A DNA stretch of 64,000 bases. It comes from an uncultured Gammaproteobacteria bacterium. GTDB taxonomy: Bacteria; Pseudomonadota; Gammaproteobacteria; UBA6429; Thiohalophilaceae. The translations under genes and the position numbers were made by a program. Positions within the stretch are counted from its first letter, which is position 1, and the number at the start of each line of letters is the position of its first letter. The notes beneath the pieces were generated by a model that saw only the letters and a program-made list of their open reading frames with translations, had not been told where the DNA came from and ran no database searches. Positions 34,359 to 43,385 of this stretch are shown here, in pieces. The stretch spans positions 83,921 to 147,920 of the forward strand of contig CAJYAN010000010.1 of the NCBI GenBank assembly GCA_913064945.1, in the 5' to 3' direction.

Positions 34359-34477
34359 CTGTAATTAGGTCGGTTAGCAAGTATCGACTTGAGGGTGCTT
34401 GGGTTAGAATCATGATTAATATCATAATCGCTCCGCCGGTCACAGACCAGCGACTTAACCTAAATATCAGTCACGCT

Positions 34478-37204
34478 ATGTCCACAAAAAAAGCCCCCTT
34501 CATTCTCGTCGACGGTTCATCGTATTTATTCCGCGCCTATCATGCCATGCCCAATTTAAGTAACAGCAAGGGTGAGGCTACCGGCGCTATCTATGGCGTG
34601 ATCAATATGCTGCGCCGACTACTGGGTGAATACAAGCCGGAACAGATTGCGGTGGTCTTCGATACCAAAGGCAAGACCTTTCGCCATGACATGTATAAGG
34701 AGTATAAGGCCAACCGCCCGCCTATGCCCGATGACCTGGCCGAACAGATCCAGCCCATACATGAGATTATCCGCGCTATGGGCCTGCCGTTGATCGCCGT
34801 GCCCGGTGTCGAGGCCGATGACGTCATCGGCACGCTGGCGAGGCAGGCCGAGGCGGCAGGTATCGAAACAATTATCTCTACTGGCGATAAGGACATGGCG
34901 CAGTTGGTCGACGCGCACGTGCATCTGATCAACACCATGAATGACAGCTACATGGACCGTGATGGCGTCATCGAAAAATTTGGCATCCCGCCGGAACGCA
35001 TTATCGATTACCTCGCGCTGATCGGCGATACGTCAGACAATGTCCCCGGTGTGCCCAAAGTCGGTCCGAAGACCGCGGTCAAATGGCTGGCAGAATATGA
35101 TTCGTTGCAAAACATTATGCAGCGCGCCGATGAATTCAAGGGTAAGGTCGGTGAGTATCTGCGTGACACACTGGAACAGCTACCCCTGTCACGCGACCTG
35201 GTGACCATCAAGTGCGATGTCGCATTAGCGGAAACGCCGCAAAATCTGAATCGTAATACACCGGACCAGGACAGACTGCGCGAACTCTTCAGTCGTTATG
35301 AATTCAATACCTGGTTAAAACAGCTGGGTGGTGGAAATCATGATAGTACTGATGACGGTAACAGCGTTGTCGATGATAGTCGCGATGAAATAGTTGAAAT
35401 AAAGTATGACACTATCTTATCTGAAAAAGACCTGTCCGCCTGGCTGAAACGTTTAGCGACGGCAGAGTTATTTGCTTTTGATACCGAAACGACGAGCTTA
35501 GATTACATGCAGGCCGAGATTGTCGGTGTATCGTTTTCCGACACACAGGGTCAGGCGGCCTATATACCATTGGCGCACGACTACCCAGGTGCACCGGTGC
35601 AACTGGACCGGGATAAGGTATTGCAGCAGTTAAAACCCTTGTTAGAAGATGCCAGCAAAAAGAAGGTCGGACAGAATCTGAAATACGATATGAATGTCCT
35701 GGCGAATTACGATATCGCCTTAAAAGGTATCGAGCATGACACCATGCTGGAATCGTATGTCTTAAATAGCACCTCATCTCGCCACGACATGGATACCTTG
35801 GCGTTAAAGCATCTAAACGTGCAGACCATTCACTTTGAAGACGTCGCCGGAAAAGGTGTCAAGCAACTGACTTTTAATGACGTCGACATCGAACAGGCAT
35901 CGCCCTATGCGGCGGAAGATGCCGATATTACACTACGCCTGCATAAAGTCCTGTGGCCACAGCTGGAAAAAGCAGCGTCATTAAAGAATGTCTATAACGA
36001 TCTGGAAGTGCCACTGGTGTCAGTGCTGTCATCTATCGAACGCAATGGTGTATTGATCAATCCAGAATTATTGGCGATTCAAAGCAGGGAAATGTCGAAA
36101 CGTATTCTGGAGCTGGAACAACAGGCGCATGAACTGGCCGGAGAAGTCTTTAATCTTGGCTCACCCAAACAGTTGCAACAGATTCTGTTTGAAAAACAGA
36201 ATCTGCCGGTGATTAGCAAAACCCCCAAGGGGCAGCCTTCGACCGCTGAGTCGGTACTACAGGAACTGGCCGAAGAATATGAGCTGCCAAAGACGATTCT
36301 TGAATATCGTGGTCTGAGTAAACTGAAGTCAACGTATACTGATAAATTACCGGAAATGATCGCAAGACAAACTGGCCGGGTACATACCTCGTATCACCAG
36401 GCGGTGGCGGCAACAGGGCGTTTATCTTCATCGGATCCCAACTTACAGAACATCCCTATTCGAAACGAAGAGGGTCGGCGAATCCGCAAAGCATTTATCG
36501 CGCCGAAGGGCTATAAATTGCTGGCAGCGGATTATTCGCAGGTCGAGCTACGCATCATGGCGCATCTTTCCGGTGATGAAAGTTTATTGCGCGCCTTTAG
36601 CGAAGGTGCCGATATTCATAGTGCAACCGCCGCCGAGGTGTTCGGTGTCAGTCTCGATGCAGTCAGCAAGGATCAACGGCGTTCCGCCAAGGCCATCAAC
36701 TTTGGTTTGATCTATGGTATGTCGGCCTTCGGACTGGCTAAACAGCTGGATGTGGGACGAGCAGAGGCACAAACGTATATCGACCTCTATTTCGCTCGTT
36801 ATCCCGGTGTCAAAAAATTTATGGATAATATTCGTGATAGCGCGCGTGACAAAGGCTATGTCGAGACCGTGTTTGGTCGCCGCCTGTATTTGCCCGATAT
36901 CAACGCTCGCAACGGTCAGCGTCGTCAATACGCCGAACGTACGGCGATTAATGCACCGATGCAGGGTACGGCGGCCGATATTATCAAGCGAGCCATGATC
37001 GATATTCATCAGGAATTACAAACCGGTAAATACGATGCCCGTATGATTATGCAGGTTCATGATGAACTGGTGTTTGAAGTCGCCGAGGCGCAAGTGGAAA
37101 AAACCAGCAACATGATCCAGCAGAAAATGAGTCAGGCGGCTGATCTGAAAGTGCCACTCGTAGTGGATGTCGGTATTGGCGACAACTGGGAAGAGGCACA
37201 CTAA
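34478..37204 (+). CDS. polA: DNA polymerase I
   Basis: A 908-residue polymerase with all three domains. The 5'-3' exonuclease (1-290) begins APFILVDGSSYLFRAYHAM and has EADDVIGTLA and GDKDMAQLV. The 3'-5' proofreading domain (about 310-500) keeps the catalytic FDTETTSLD, so proofreading is probably active. The polymerase domain has SSDPNLQNIPIR, DYSQVELRIMAHLSGD, the O-helix KAINFGLIYGM and VHDELVFEV. The start at 34478 matches the family; the in-frame ATG at 34412 adds 22 unrelated residues. It fills Okazaki-fragment and repair gaps. Confidence 0.97.
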   Translation: MSTKKAPFILVDGSSYLFRAYHAMPNLSNSKGEATGAIYGVINMLRRLLGEYKPEQIAVVFDTKGKTFRHDMYKEYKANRPPMPDDLAEQIQPIHEIIRAMGLPLIAVPGVEADDVIGTLARQAEAAGIETIISTGDKDMAQLVDAHVHLINTMNDSYMDRDGVIEKFGIPPERIIDYLALIGDTSDNVPGVPKVGPKTAVKWLAEYDSLQNIMQRADEFKGKVGEYLRDTLEQLPLSRDLVTIKCDVALAETPQNLNRNTPDQDRLRELFSRYEFNTWLKQLGGGNHDSTDDGNSVVDDSRDEIVEIKYDTILSEKDLSAWLKRLATAELFAFDTETTSLDYMQAEIVGVSFSDTQGQAAYIPLAHDYPGAPVQLDRDKVLQQLKPLLEDASKKKVGQNLKYDMNVLANYDIALKGIEHDTMLESYVLNSTSSRHDMDTLALKHLNVQTIHFEDVAGKGVKQLTFNDVDIEQASPYAAEDADITLRLHKVLWPQLEKAASLKNVYNDLEVPLVSVLSSIERNGVLINPELLAIQSREMSKRILELEQQAHELAGEVFNLGSPKQLQQILFEKQNLPVISKTPKGQPSTAESVLQELAEEYELPKTILEYRGLSKLKSTYTDKLPEMIARQTGRVHTSYHQAVAATGRLSSSDPNLQNIPIRNEEGRRIRKAFIAPKGYKLLAADYSQVELRIMAHLSGDESLLRAFSEGADIHSATAAEVFGVSLDAVSKDQRRSAKAINFGLIYGMSAFGLAKQLDVGRAEAQTYIDLYFARYPGVKKFMDNIRDSARDKGYVETVFGRRLYLPDINARNGQRRQYAERTAINAPMQGTAADIIKRAMIDIHQELQTGKYDARMIMQVHDELVFEVAEAQVEKTSNMIQQKMSQAADLKVPLVVDVGIGDNWEEAH

Positions 37205-37394
37205 GCTATCAATGTATTGTGGACACGGCCCACCATTCAAAATCGGTTGAAGACGGTTATGCTGGGCATTGCCCACCCTGCCTCGTAGTAGTCATTGCGA
37301 TGGAACTGATGCAATCTGGTTGAAATATGTCAGTCAAGATTGCTACGTCGACGAATGTCTCTACGCAATAATAAATTTTACACATTTGGGTTGA

Positions 37395-37410
37395 TGTGAT
37401 TTATATCACC
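37395..37410. promoter_or_regulatory. CRP/Vfr-like binding site upstream of the MAPEG gene
   Basis: TGTGATTTATATCACC matches the CRP consensus TGTGA-N6-TCACA in 9 of 10 fixed positions. Its centre is 52 bp before the MAPEG ATG. The flanking TTGAT gives it some FNR-like character too. Which regulator the host encodes is not visible here. Confidence 0.5.
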
Positions 37411-37454
37411 CAGCGGGCATTGTGCAGTAACATAACTAAAAAAAGGAATTTAAC

Positions 37455-37877
37455 ATGTCACAAACATGGATCCTCTATCCCCTCTTCGCCATGGCGCTGT
37501 TAACGTTGCTTGTCTCCGTGCGAATGCTGCGTATGCGTGTCCGCGCTGTGCGTGAAGGCTCGTTACGTCTTAGTTACTTTCGTACGAATCAGGGAGCGGA
37601 GGCACCGATGCCCCTGACTCAAACCACACAGCACTTCGATAACCTGTTTGAGATGCCAGTACTGTTTTATGTAATTACTATAATCATTTATGTAACCCAC
37701 AGCGCAACGCCACTATTACTTGTGCTTGCATGGGCCTATGTCGGCTTACGTCTAGGTCATGCCTATGTGCATATGACTTATAATAATGTTTTACATCGCC
37801 TGAACGTTTTTCTGGCGAGTACGCTGGTGATGTTTGCCATGTGGTTTATCTGGGTTGGGGAAATGGTTGTTTCATAA
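37455..37877 (+). CDS. MAPEG-family membrane protein
   Basis: A 140-residue four-helix membrane protein. Helix 1 is YPLFAMALLTLLVSVRML, followed by QTTQHFDNLFEMPVLFYVITII and AWAYVGLRLGHAYVHMTYNNVLHRLNVF, which match the MAPEG N-x-x-E-x-P and R-x-x-H motifs. Eukaryotic relatives act in eicosanoid and glutathione metabolism; the bacterial role is unsettled. An AAAGGAA site precedes the ATG and a CRP-like site lies upstream. Confidence 0.85.
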   Translation: MSQTWILYPLFAMALLTLLVSVRMLRMRVRAVREGSLRLSYFRTNQGAEAPMPLTQTTQHFDNLFEMPVLFYVITIIIYVTHSATPLLLVLAWAYVGLRLGHAYVHMTYNNVLHRLNVFLASTLVMFAMWFIWVGEMVVS

Positions 37878-38218
37878 AATAAAGACTATTGGGGAACTGG
37901 AGTAGAAGAAATACTTGCGAAGTCCCACACGGTTGATCTTATGTTCCACGTCTGCGTTCACCTTACCTGCATCTTCAAATGTTCTTTAACCCGTGTTTAT
38001 TCCGGGATCGTCTGCTGTGACTCCCGGACGAAATAGAAATTCCCCTGTTTTCTAGACGACGGTGGCAGTATAAGTGGCGTCGAGCCGGTGGGTGTTGTGG
38101 GCTTTGAGAATAGCGGCGTACATAAGCTGTGGCCACGCCGGAAGGTAATAATGGTGAGCAAAATTTTTGAATCTGGCTGAACTTTTACAAACCCGGGGAG
38201 TCTCAATTTTAGTGCTAA

Positions 38219-38330
38219 TTGCACCTCCCGCTCCTACCTCCCTGCGGGAGTTTACCCACTTGGTCTCCCCAAGCTGAGTGGTTGATATTAGCCCGGTGCG
38301 CTCTCCCCCTGATAGCACCGGGCTTTTTTT
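38219..38330 (+). ncRNA. Candidate small RNA with three CU-rich hairpin loops
   Basis: The 451-bp gap 37878-38328 has no convincing gene but ends in a compact set of hairpins. Hairpin 1 pairs CTCCCGC (38225-38231) with GCGGGAG (38244-38250) around TCCTACCTCCCT. Hairpin 2 pairs CTTGG (38259-38263) with CCAAG (38269-38273) around TCTCC. Hairpin 3 is the intrinsic terminator, loop GCTCTCCCCCTGATA. Every loop exposes a CUCC/CCUCC stretch complementary to a Shine-Dalgarno. A TTTACA -35 (38184-38189) with 17-bp spacing to TTTTAG (38207-38212) would start an RNA of about 112 nt. The -10 is weak, and a 3' UTR of the MAPEG mRNA is the alternative. Read on the other strand the same loops carry GGA motifs. 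Confidence 0.5.
38291..38330 (+). terminator. Strong rightward intrinsic terminator
   Basis: GCCCGGTGC (38291-38299) and GCACCGGGC (38315-38323) form a perfect 9-bp GC-rich stem followed by seven T. It faces rightward although the next gene, gpsA, is leftward and its stop codon touches the T-run. The transcript it ends is either the candidate small RNA or the MAPEG mRNA. Confidence 0.88.
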
Positions 38331-39342
38331 ATGCCTGCTCGGGTTTGATGTCTCTACCGAGGAGGGCATCGACCGCATCCCTGGGGTCCTGGGCCTCATA
38401 GAGTACACGATAGACCTGCTCAATGATGGGCATGTCGACCCCTTTTTGTCTGGCCAGGGTATGCACCTCGTGGGCAGTGATGACGCCTTCCACCACCTGG
38501 CCAATATCCTTTATGGCCTGTTCTTTACTATTACCCTTGCCCAGCGCCAGTCCCAGACGCCGGTTTCGCGACTGGTCATCGGTACAGGTCAGGACCAGGT
38601 CGCCCAGACCTGCCAGTCCCATAAAAGTCTCACGCTCTCCACCCATGGCAACACCCAGACGCATGACCTCGGCCAGTCCACGGGTGATGAGGGCAGCGCG
38701 GGTATTGGCGCCAAATCCCAGGCCATCGGCGATGCCTGCGGCGATGGCCAGCACGTTTTTTACCGCGCCACCGATCTCGACGCCGGTTACATCATCACTG
38801 GTATAGGCGCGGAAGCGATCGCCGTGCAGCATCGCCGCCATCTCAGTGGCAAAATCCAGGTTTGCTGAGGCCACAGTGACGGCCCCGGGCAGGCCGCTGG
38901 CCACTTCTCTGGCAAAGGTCGGACCGGAGATGACGGCGAGCGGGATCAGGCCATCGAGTTCTTCATGGGCCACCTGATGTAGCAGTTTGCAGGTGCCGTG
39001 CTCGAAACCCTTGGTGGCCCAGGCAAGGCGGTGCTCGGCATTAATATGTGGCTTGATATTTTGCAGGGTCTGGCGGAAGGCGTGCGAGGGTACGACAGCC
39101 AGAATATCGTGTACCTGGTGAATAATTTCATCGAGATTGACCGAGACCTGTAGCAGTTCCGGAAAGTCGATGCCCGGTAGATAGCGCGCGTTACAGCGCG
39201 TATCGATCATGGTCTCGGCGTGCTCCTGATGATGTGCCCACAGGTGAACGGGATAGCCATTGCGTGTCAGGAGAATGGCCAGCGCGGTACCCCAGGAGCC
39301 AGCCCCAAGGACAGCAACGGGGTGTGTACTGAGTTCGGCCAT
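38329..39342 (-). CDS. gpsA: NAD(P)+-dependent glycerol-3-phosphate dehydrogenase
   Basis: A 337-residue cytosolic enzyme that reduces dihydroxyacetone phosphate to glycerol 3-phosphate for phospholipid synthesis. The Rossmann motif is AVLGAGSWGTALAILLTRNG; WATKGFE, ISGPTFAREVASGLPGAVTVA and the active-site region VEIGGAVKNVLAIAAGIADGLGFG with GLGDLVLTCTDDQSRNRRLG follow. It lies 9 nt after secB, as in many gammaproteobacteria. Confidence 0.96.
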   Translation of the reverse strand: MAELSTHPVAVLGAGSWGTALAILLTRNGYPVHLWAHHQEHAETMIDTRCNARYLPGIDFPELLQVSVNLDEIIHQVHDILAVVPSHAFRQTLQNIKPHINAEHRLAWATKGFEHGTCKLLHQVAHEELDGLIPLAVISGPTFAREVASGLPGAVTVASANLDFATEMAAMLHGDRFRAYTSDDVTGVEIGGAVKNVLAIAAGIADGLGFGANTRAALITRGLAEVMRLGVAMGGERETFMGLAGLGDLVLTCTDDQSRNRRLGLALGKGNSKEQAIKDIGQVVEGVITAHEVHTLARQKGVDMPIIEQVYRVLYEAQDPRDAVDALLGRDIKPEQA

Positions 39343-39351
39343 AAAGTGGTG

Positions 39352-39852
39352 CTAGTGAACCGGGTCGGCGGCAGGTTCTCCCGCTTCGGCCTGAGCCTTT
39401 TCCTGTTGCTCCAGATGTTGACCATAGAGGACATCGAAGTTAACCGGTGCCAGTAATAACGGTTGAAAACCACTACGAGTGACCAGGTCCGAAATCGCCT
39501 CACGGGCATAGGGAAACAGAATGTTTGGGCAGTAGCTACCAATCATGTGCGACAGGTCCTGTGGACCAAAACCGCTGATGACAAAAATACCGGCCTGTTG
39601 GACTTCGACAAGGAAGGCCGTCTTTTCATTGTTGGTTGTGGTGACCGTTAGTGACAACACGACCTCGTAGGTATCTTCACCAATGGAGCGTCCCTGTGAA
39701 TTCAGGTCGAGATTGACCTGCGGCTGCCATTCATCACTAAAGATGGCGGGGGCATGTGGCGCCTCGAATGAAATGTCCTTGGTGTAGATCTTGTGGATGG
39801 TAAATTGTGGCTGGCCCTGTTCGGTTGGCGTTGCCTGTTCGTTGTCGCTCAT
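39352..39852 (-). CDS. secB: Protein-export chaperone SecB
   Basis: A 166-residue chaperone that keeps preproteins unfolded and delivers them to SecA. The sequence shows FTIHKIYTKDISFEAPHAPAIF, WQPQVNLDLNS, TAFLVEVQQAGIFVISGF and the GSYCPNILFPYAREAISDLVTRSGFQPLLLAPVNFD core. The C-terminal tail is acidic and Ala-rich. It sits in the conserved rhodanese-grxC-trxC-secB-gpsA series. Confidence 0.96.
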   Translation of the reverse strand: MSDNEQATPTEQGQPQFTIHKIYTKDISFEAPHAPAIFSDEWQPQVNLDLNSQGRSIGEDTYEVVLSLTVTTTNNEKTAFLVEVQQAGIFVISGFGPQDLSHMIGSYCPNILFPYAREAISDLVTRSGFQPLLLAPVNFDVLYGQHLEQQEKAQAEAGEPAADPVH

Positions 39853-39917
39853 TACATATGCCTTATGGTTAGAGGTGTTAGCAGGGTTCGTTATGTTAGC
39901 AAAAAGTCGCGGTAGCG

Positions 39918-40352
39918 TCAGAGAGATTGGCGTATCCAGGAAGTGAGGCTGGCCGAATCCATGGCACCGGCAGTGCGTGCAATTTCCTGTCCGCCACGGA
40001 AGACGGCCAGGGTGGGAATGCTGCGAATAGCGAAGCGCGCGGCCAGTGCCTGTTCCTGCTCCGTATCGACTTTAGCAAGCCGTACGTCGGGCTCTAATTG
40101 CTGTGCCGCCTGCTGAAAGACTGGTGCCATCATTTTGCACGGACCACACCAGGGTGCCCAAAAATCAACGACCAGCGGGATGTCGGATTTTGTCAGGTGG
40201 CGGTCAAAATTTCCGGCATTTAATTCCAGGGGCCTGGCCTGAAACAGCGCCTGCTTGCATTTACCGCACTTGCCACCGCCGTTGAGTTTGTCCGCGGGGA
40301 CACGATTAATGCCACCACAGGACGGGCAGACAATGTGCAGGGCATCACTCAC
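39918..40352 (-). CDS. trxC: Thioredoxin 2 (TrxC-type)
   Basis: A 144-residue thioredoxin with an N-terminal zinc ribbon (C9, C12, C29, C32) and the active site WCGPC (C69, C72) in DFWAPWCGPCKMM. It reduces cytosolic disulfides and, in E. coli, is induced by oxidative stress. It overlaps grxC by 4 nt, so the two redox proteins are co-translated. TrxC is not in this position in E. coli. Confidence 0.93.
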   Translation of the reverse strand: MSDALHIVCPSCGGINRVPADKLNGGGKCGKCKQALFQARPLELNAGNFDRHLTKSDIPLVVDFWAPWCGPCKMMAPVFQQAAQQLEPDVRLAKVDTEQEQALAARFAIRSIPTLAVFRGGQEIARTAGAMDSASLTSWIRQSL

Positions 40353-40618
40353 GAGATATTAGCCGCCAGACCAAGCAGCGTGTCCAGCTCTCCCTTGCGT
40401 TCGAGGGCAAACATTTCATCGCAGCCACCGACGTGGAAGTCGTCAATAAAGATCTGCGGTACCGAGGTGCGACCACTGCGTTGTACCATTTCGGCGCGCC
40501 GCTCGGGTTCTTTATCGATACGAATATCTTCGTAATCAACCGCCTTGTGCTCCAACAATTTACGGGCGCGTGTGCAGTAGGGGCAAAATGCGGTTCCGTA
40601 CACCATTATTTTCGGCAT
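40349..40618 (-). CDS. grxC: Glutaredoxin 3 (GrxC-type)
   Basis: An 89-residue dithiol glutaredoxin: active site CPYC (C12, C15) in GTAFCPYCTRARKLL, the glutathione-binding TSVPQIFID with its cis-Pro, and HVGGCDEM. It reduces glutathione-mixed disulfides. It is 11 nt after the rhodanese gene and overlaps trxC by 4 nt. Confidence 0.95.
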   Translation of the reverse strand: MPKIMVYGTAFCPYCTRARKLLEHKAVDYEDIRIDKEPERRAEMVQRSGRTSVPQIFIDDFHVGGCDEMFALERKGELDTLLGLAANIS

Positions 40619-40629
40619 TGATGATGGTC

Positions 40630-41061
40630 CTATTTTTTCTGTAGTGGCAGATTGGCACTTTCCCAGGCCATGACACCACCTCTGAGGTTATAAATATTTT
40701 CATGCCCGCCTTTTTTCAAGAGCGAACAGGCCTGGCCAGAGCGGTGGCCGGAGCGACAGGCCACCACAATTGGCTTGCCTTTATATTTGTCGAGTTCACT
40801 GAGGCGATCTTTAAAGCGACCGAGAGGGATGTGCACGGAATTGACAATATGGCCAGTCTTGTATTCATTGTCTTCGCGGACATCGAGAACAAGTGCATCT
40901 TCACGGTTAATTAATAATGTGGCTTCGGTAGGTGAGGCACTTTTGAAGCTCTGCAGGCTTTGACCAAAAATATTTACCAGCAGCAGTCCGGCGACTACCG
41001 CAAAAGCGACCACCAACATCCAGTGGTTTGTAGCGAATTCAATATATTGGGACATAGGCAT
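40630..41061 (-). CDS. Membrane-anchored rhodanese-domain protein (YibN-like)
   Basis: A 143-residue protein with one N-terminal membrane helix (about residues 14-31) and a rhodanese domain: ALVLDVREDNEYKTGHIVNSVHIPLG and the active-site loop VACRSGHRSGQA with Cys102. It probably accepts or transfers sulfane sulfur at the membrane. Its place before grxC-secB-gpsA equals that of E. coli yibN. An ATG at 41055 is an alternative start. An ArsR regulator gene lies upstream on the same strand. Confidence 0.92.
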   Translation of the reverse strand: MPMSQYIEFATNHWMLVVAFAVVAGLLLVNIFGQSLQSFKSASPTEATLLINREDALVLDVREDNEYKTGHIVNSVHIPLGRFKDRLSELDKYKGKPIVVACRSGHRSGQACSLLKKGGHENIYNLRGGVMAWESANLPLQKK

Positions 41062-41211
41062 TATTCATCTTTCTTAAAAGAGGTTAGTTAGGAGGCGTTA
41101 GATCGGTTTACCCGTGAGGCCGGTGTCAAATAGTCTGGAATTTTATCGAATCCAGATGACAAGGCAACAAATCAGGTGAATGGTTCCATGTTTTGTTGCC
41201 CGTCGGTTTCG

Positions 41212-41532
41212 TTATGCTCCGGTGGTACAAAAGACTTCGCGCATCATGCTAATAAGCCGAAGTGTGCGTGAGTCGCCAACCCGATAATAGACACGATTGG
41301 CATCTTTACGTGCGGCGAGGATGCCCTTGTCACGCAGGATAGCCAGGTGCTGGGAGATGTTACTTTGTGAGGTACCAACGTGTTCTACAATATCCTGCAC
41401 GCTGATCTCATTAGGCCCCAGTGTACAAAGAATTTTTAAACGTAAGGGATGCGACATCGCTTTGAGTGATCGGGAGGCGCGGTCGATATCCTCGTCTTGT
41501 GTCATTAGGCCATTAATTTCTGTCTCGTTCAT
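41212..41532 (-). CDS. ArsR-family regulator with conserved-position cysteine pair
   Basis: A 106-residue winged-helix repressor: LKAMSHPLRLKILCTLGPNEISVQDIVEHVGTSQSNISQHLAILRDKGILAARKDANRVYYRV in successive elements. It lacks the CxC motif of metal-sensing ArsR/SmtB. Cys36 in helix alpha-2 and Cys102 in the last helix fall where SqrR/BigR-type persulfide sensors have their reactive dithiol, and a rhodanese gene lies just downstream. Persulfide sensing is therefore a specific inference. It is divergent from gpmI. Confidence 0.87.
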   Translation of the reverse strand: MNETEINGLMTQDEDIDRASRSLKAMSHPLRLKILCTLGPNEISVQDIVEHVGTSQSNISQHLAILRDKGILAARKDANRVYYRVGDSRTLRLISMMREVFCTTGA

Positions 41533-41729
41533 CGATAGTAACCTGCGCTGATGGTACGTGGATATATGGACAGTCTATATTACCGCTGCCTTTTATTAAC
41601 AAAACATTATACAATAATCTACCGTTTTAGAAGGGCAGCTGCAAATAAACCGGAATATTTTTATTGTTATAGGCCTGTAGATTCCGGGGTGATAGGGCTT
41701 GATATTTAACTGGCCGCCCTTAAAATAAG

Positions 41730-41744
41730 TTAGACTCTGTCTAA
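41730..41744. promoter_or_regulatory. 15-bp palindrome upstream of gpmI
   Basis: TTAGAC-TCT-GTCTAA, perfect over 6-bp arms, centred 50 bp before the gpmI ATG in the 254-bp divergent region shared with the ArsR gene. The spacing suits an operator at a promoter. The ArsR protein is the nearest candidate ligand, without proof. Confidence 0.4.
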
Positions 41745-41786
41745 AGTTTAGAAACCCCTCTTTAAAGGCAAGTAGATTAACTATTT

Positions 41787-43358
41787 ATGAGCAGCACAGT
41801 AAGACCCATGACCCTCATCGTCCTCGACGGTTGGGGCTACTCAGAAAATCTGGAAGCAAACGCCATTGCCGCTGCTCACAAGCCGGTATGGGATCGTCTG
41901 TGGAAAGAGTATCCGCATACGTTTATCCGCGGCTCGGGTGCCGAGGTTGGCCTGCCCGCCGATCAAATGGGTAACTCGGAAGTGGGCCACCTAAATCTGG
42001 GTGCCGGCCGAGTGGTGTATCAGGAATTTACCCGCGTCAGCCGCTCCATCAAGACCGGTTCTTTTTTTACCAACCAGACGCTGGTCGATGCCGTCGCAAT
42101 GGCACGAGACAATGGTAAGGCCCTGCACATACTTGGCCTGCTCTCCCCCGGTGGTGTGCATAGCCACGAAGAACATATCCACGCCATGGCCGAACTGGCC
42201 GTTAAAGAAGGTGCTTCACAAGTCTACCTGCATGCCTTTCTGGATGGGCGCGACACCGCGCCCAAGAGTGCCACCGATTCGATCAAGGCCATGGAGGCCA
42301 AGTTTACCGAGCTGGGTATGGGCCGCATCGCCTCAATTATCGGGCGTTATTACGCCATGGACCGTGATCACCGCTGGCCACGCATTCAGCAGGCCTATGA
42401 TTTAATCACTCAGGGTAAGGCGGGCTTCCAGGCCGTAGATGCCATGACCGGCCTGGGCATGGCCTATAATCGTGGTGAGACCGATGAGTTTGTCCAGGCG
42501 ACGGCGATTGTGCCGCCTGGCGAGGAACCTGTAAAAATAAATGACGGTGATGTGCTGGTTTTCATGAACTACCGTTCTGATCGGGCGCGCCAAATCACGC
42601 GGCCCTTTATTGAGCCAGATTTCGATGCCTTTGAGCGCGACTATGTGCCCAGGCTGGGGATGTTTGTCAGCCTGACAGAATACAAGGCAGATTTTGATGT
42701 GCCGGTTGCCTATCCGCCCGATCGCCTGAAAAATGTCTTTGGAGAATATATCTCCAATCTTGGCCTGCGCCAGTTGCGTATTGCCGAGACCGAGAAGTAT
42801 GCCCATGTGACTTTCTTCTTTAATGGCGGCCGTGAAGACCCCTTCGAGTTTGAAGACCGCATTCTGGTGAATTCACCAAATGTGGCGACCTATGATCTAC
42901 AGCCGGAGATGAATGCCCCCGAGCTGACGCAGAAGCTGGTCGAGGCCATTCAGAGTGGCAAGTACGACGCCATCATCTGTAATTATGCCAACCCTGATAT
43001 GGTGGGCCACACCGGCAATTTGAAAGCCACCATCAAGGCCATCGAGGCCCTGGATGGCTGCCTGGCACAGGTGGTCGAGGCGATTCAGAATGTCGGTGGT
43101 GAGGTATTGATTACAGCGGATCATGGTAATGCCGAGCAAATGGTCAATCCGGATACCGGTCAGCCGCATACGGCACATACCAGTAATCCAGTACCGCTTA
43201 TTTATATCGGGCGGCCTGCCGAGCTGCTGCCAAGTGGCGCCCTGTCAGATGTCGCACCGACGATGCTCTATCTGATGGGCCTGGAGCAACCGGCGGAAAT
43301 GAGTGGCCGCTCTCTGGTTGCCCCACAACAGGACGAGACACAACAAAGCCTCATTTGA
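41787..43358 (+). CDS. gpmI: 2,3-bisphosphoglycerate-independent phosphoglycerate mutase
   Basis: A 523-residue cytosolic enzyme interconverting 3- and 2-phosphoglycerate in glycolysis. The alkaline-phosphatase-like active site is visible: LIVLDGWGY (metal Asp), [14 protein letters not shown] with the nucleophile Ser, [34 protein letters not shown] and [11 protein letters not shown] with [13 protein letters not shown]. It heads the gpmI-envC-ctpA-yibQ series. Confidence 0.96.
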   Translation: MSSTVRPMTLIVLDGWGYSENLEANAIAAAHKPVWDRLWKEYPHTFIRGSGAEVGLPADQMGNSEVGHLNLGAGRVVYQEFTRVSRSIKTGSFFTNQTLVDAVAMARDNGKALHILGLLSPGGVHSHEEHIHAMAELAVKEGASQVYLHAFLDGRDTAPKSATDSIKAMEAKFTELGMGRIASIIGRYYAMDRDHRWPRIQQAYDLITQGKAGFQAVDAMTGLGMAYNRGETDEFVQATAIVPPGEEPVKINDGDVLVFMNYRSDRARQITRPFIEPDFDAFERDYVPRLGMFVSLTEYKADFDVPVAYPPDRLKNVFGEYISNLGLRQLRIAETEKYAHVTFFFNGGREDPFEFEDRILVNSPNVATYDLQPEMNAPELTQKLVEAIQSGKYDAIICNYANPDMVGHTGNLKATIKAIEALDGCLAQVVEAIQNVGGEVLITADHGNAEQMVNPDTGQPHTAHTSNPVPLIYIGRPAELLPSGALSDVAPTMLYLMGLEQPAEMSGRSLVAPQQDETQQSLI

Positions 43359-43385
43359 AATGATTCATGTTACTCTTGCCTTTGC

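Noticed and set aside
37205..37454. Terminator after polA
   Set aside because: A TGGGC-ATT-GCCCA stem occurs at 37263-37275 but has no T-run, so termination is unsupported.
38278..38868. Rightward 196-codon open frame over the terminator and gpsA
   Set aside because: It runs through an intrinsic terminator and antisense to conserved gpsA; no protein features.
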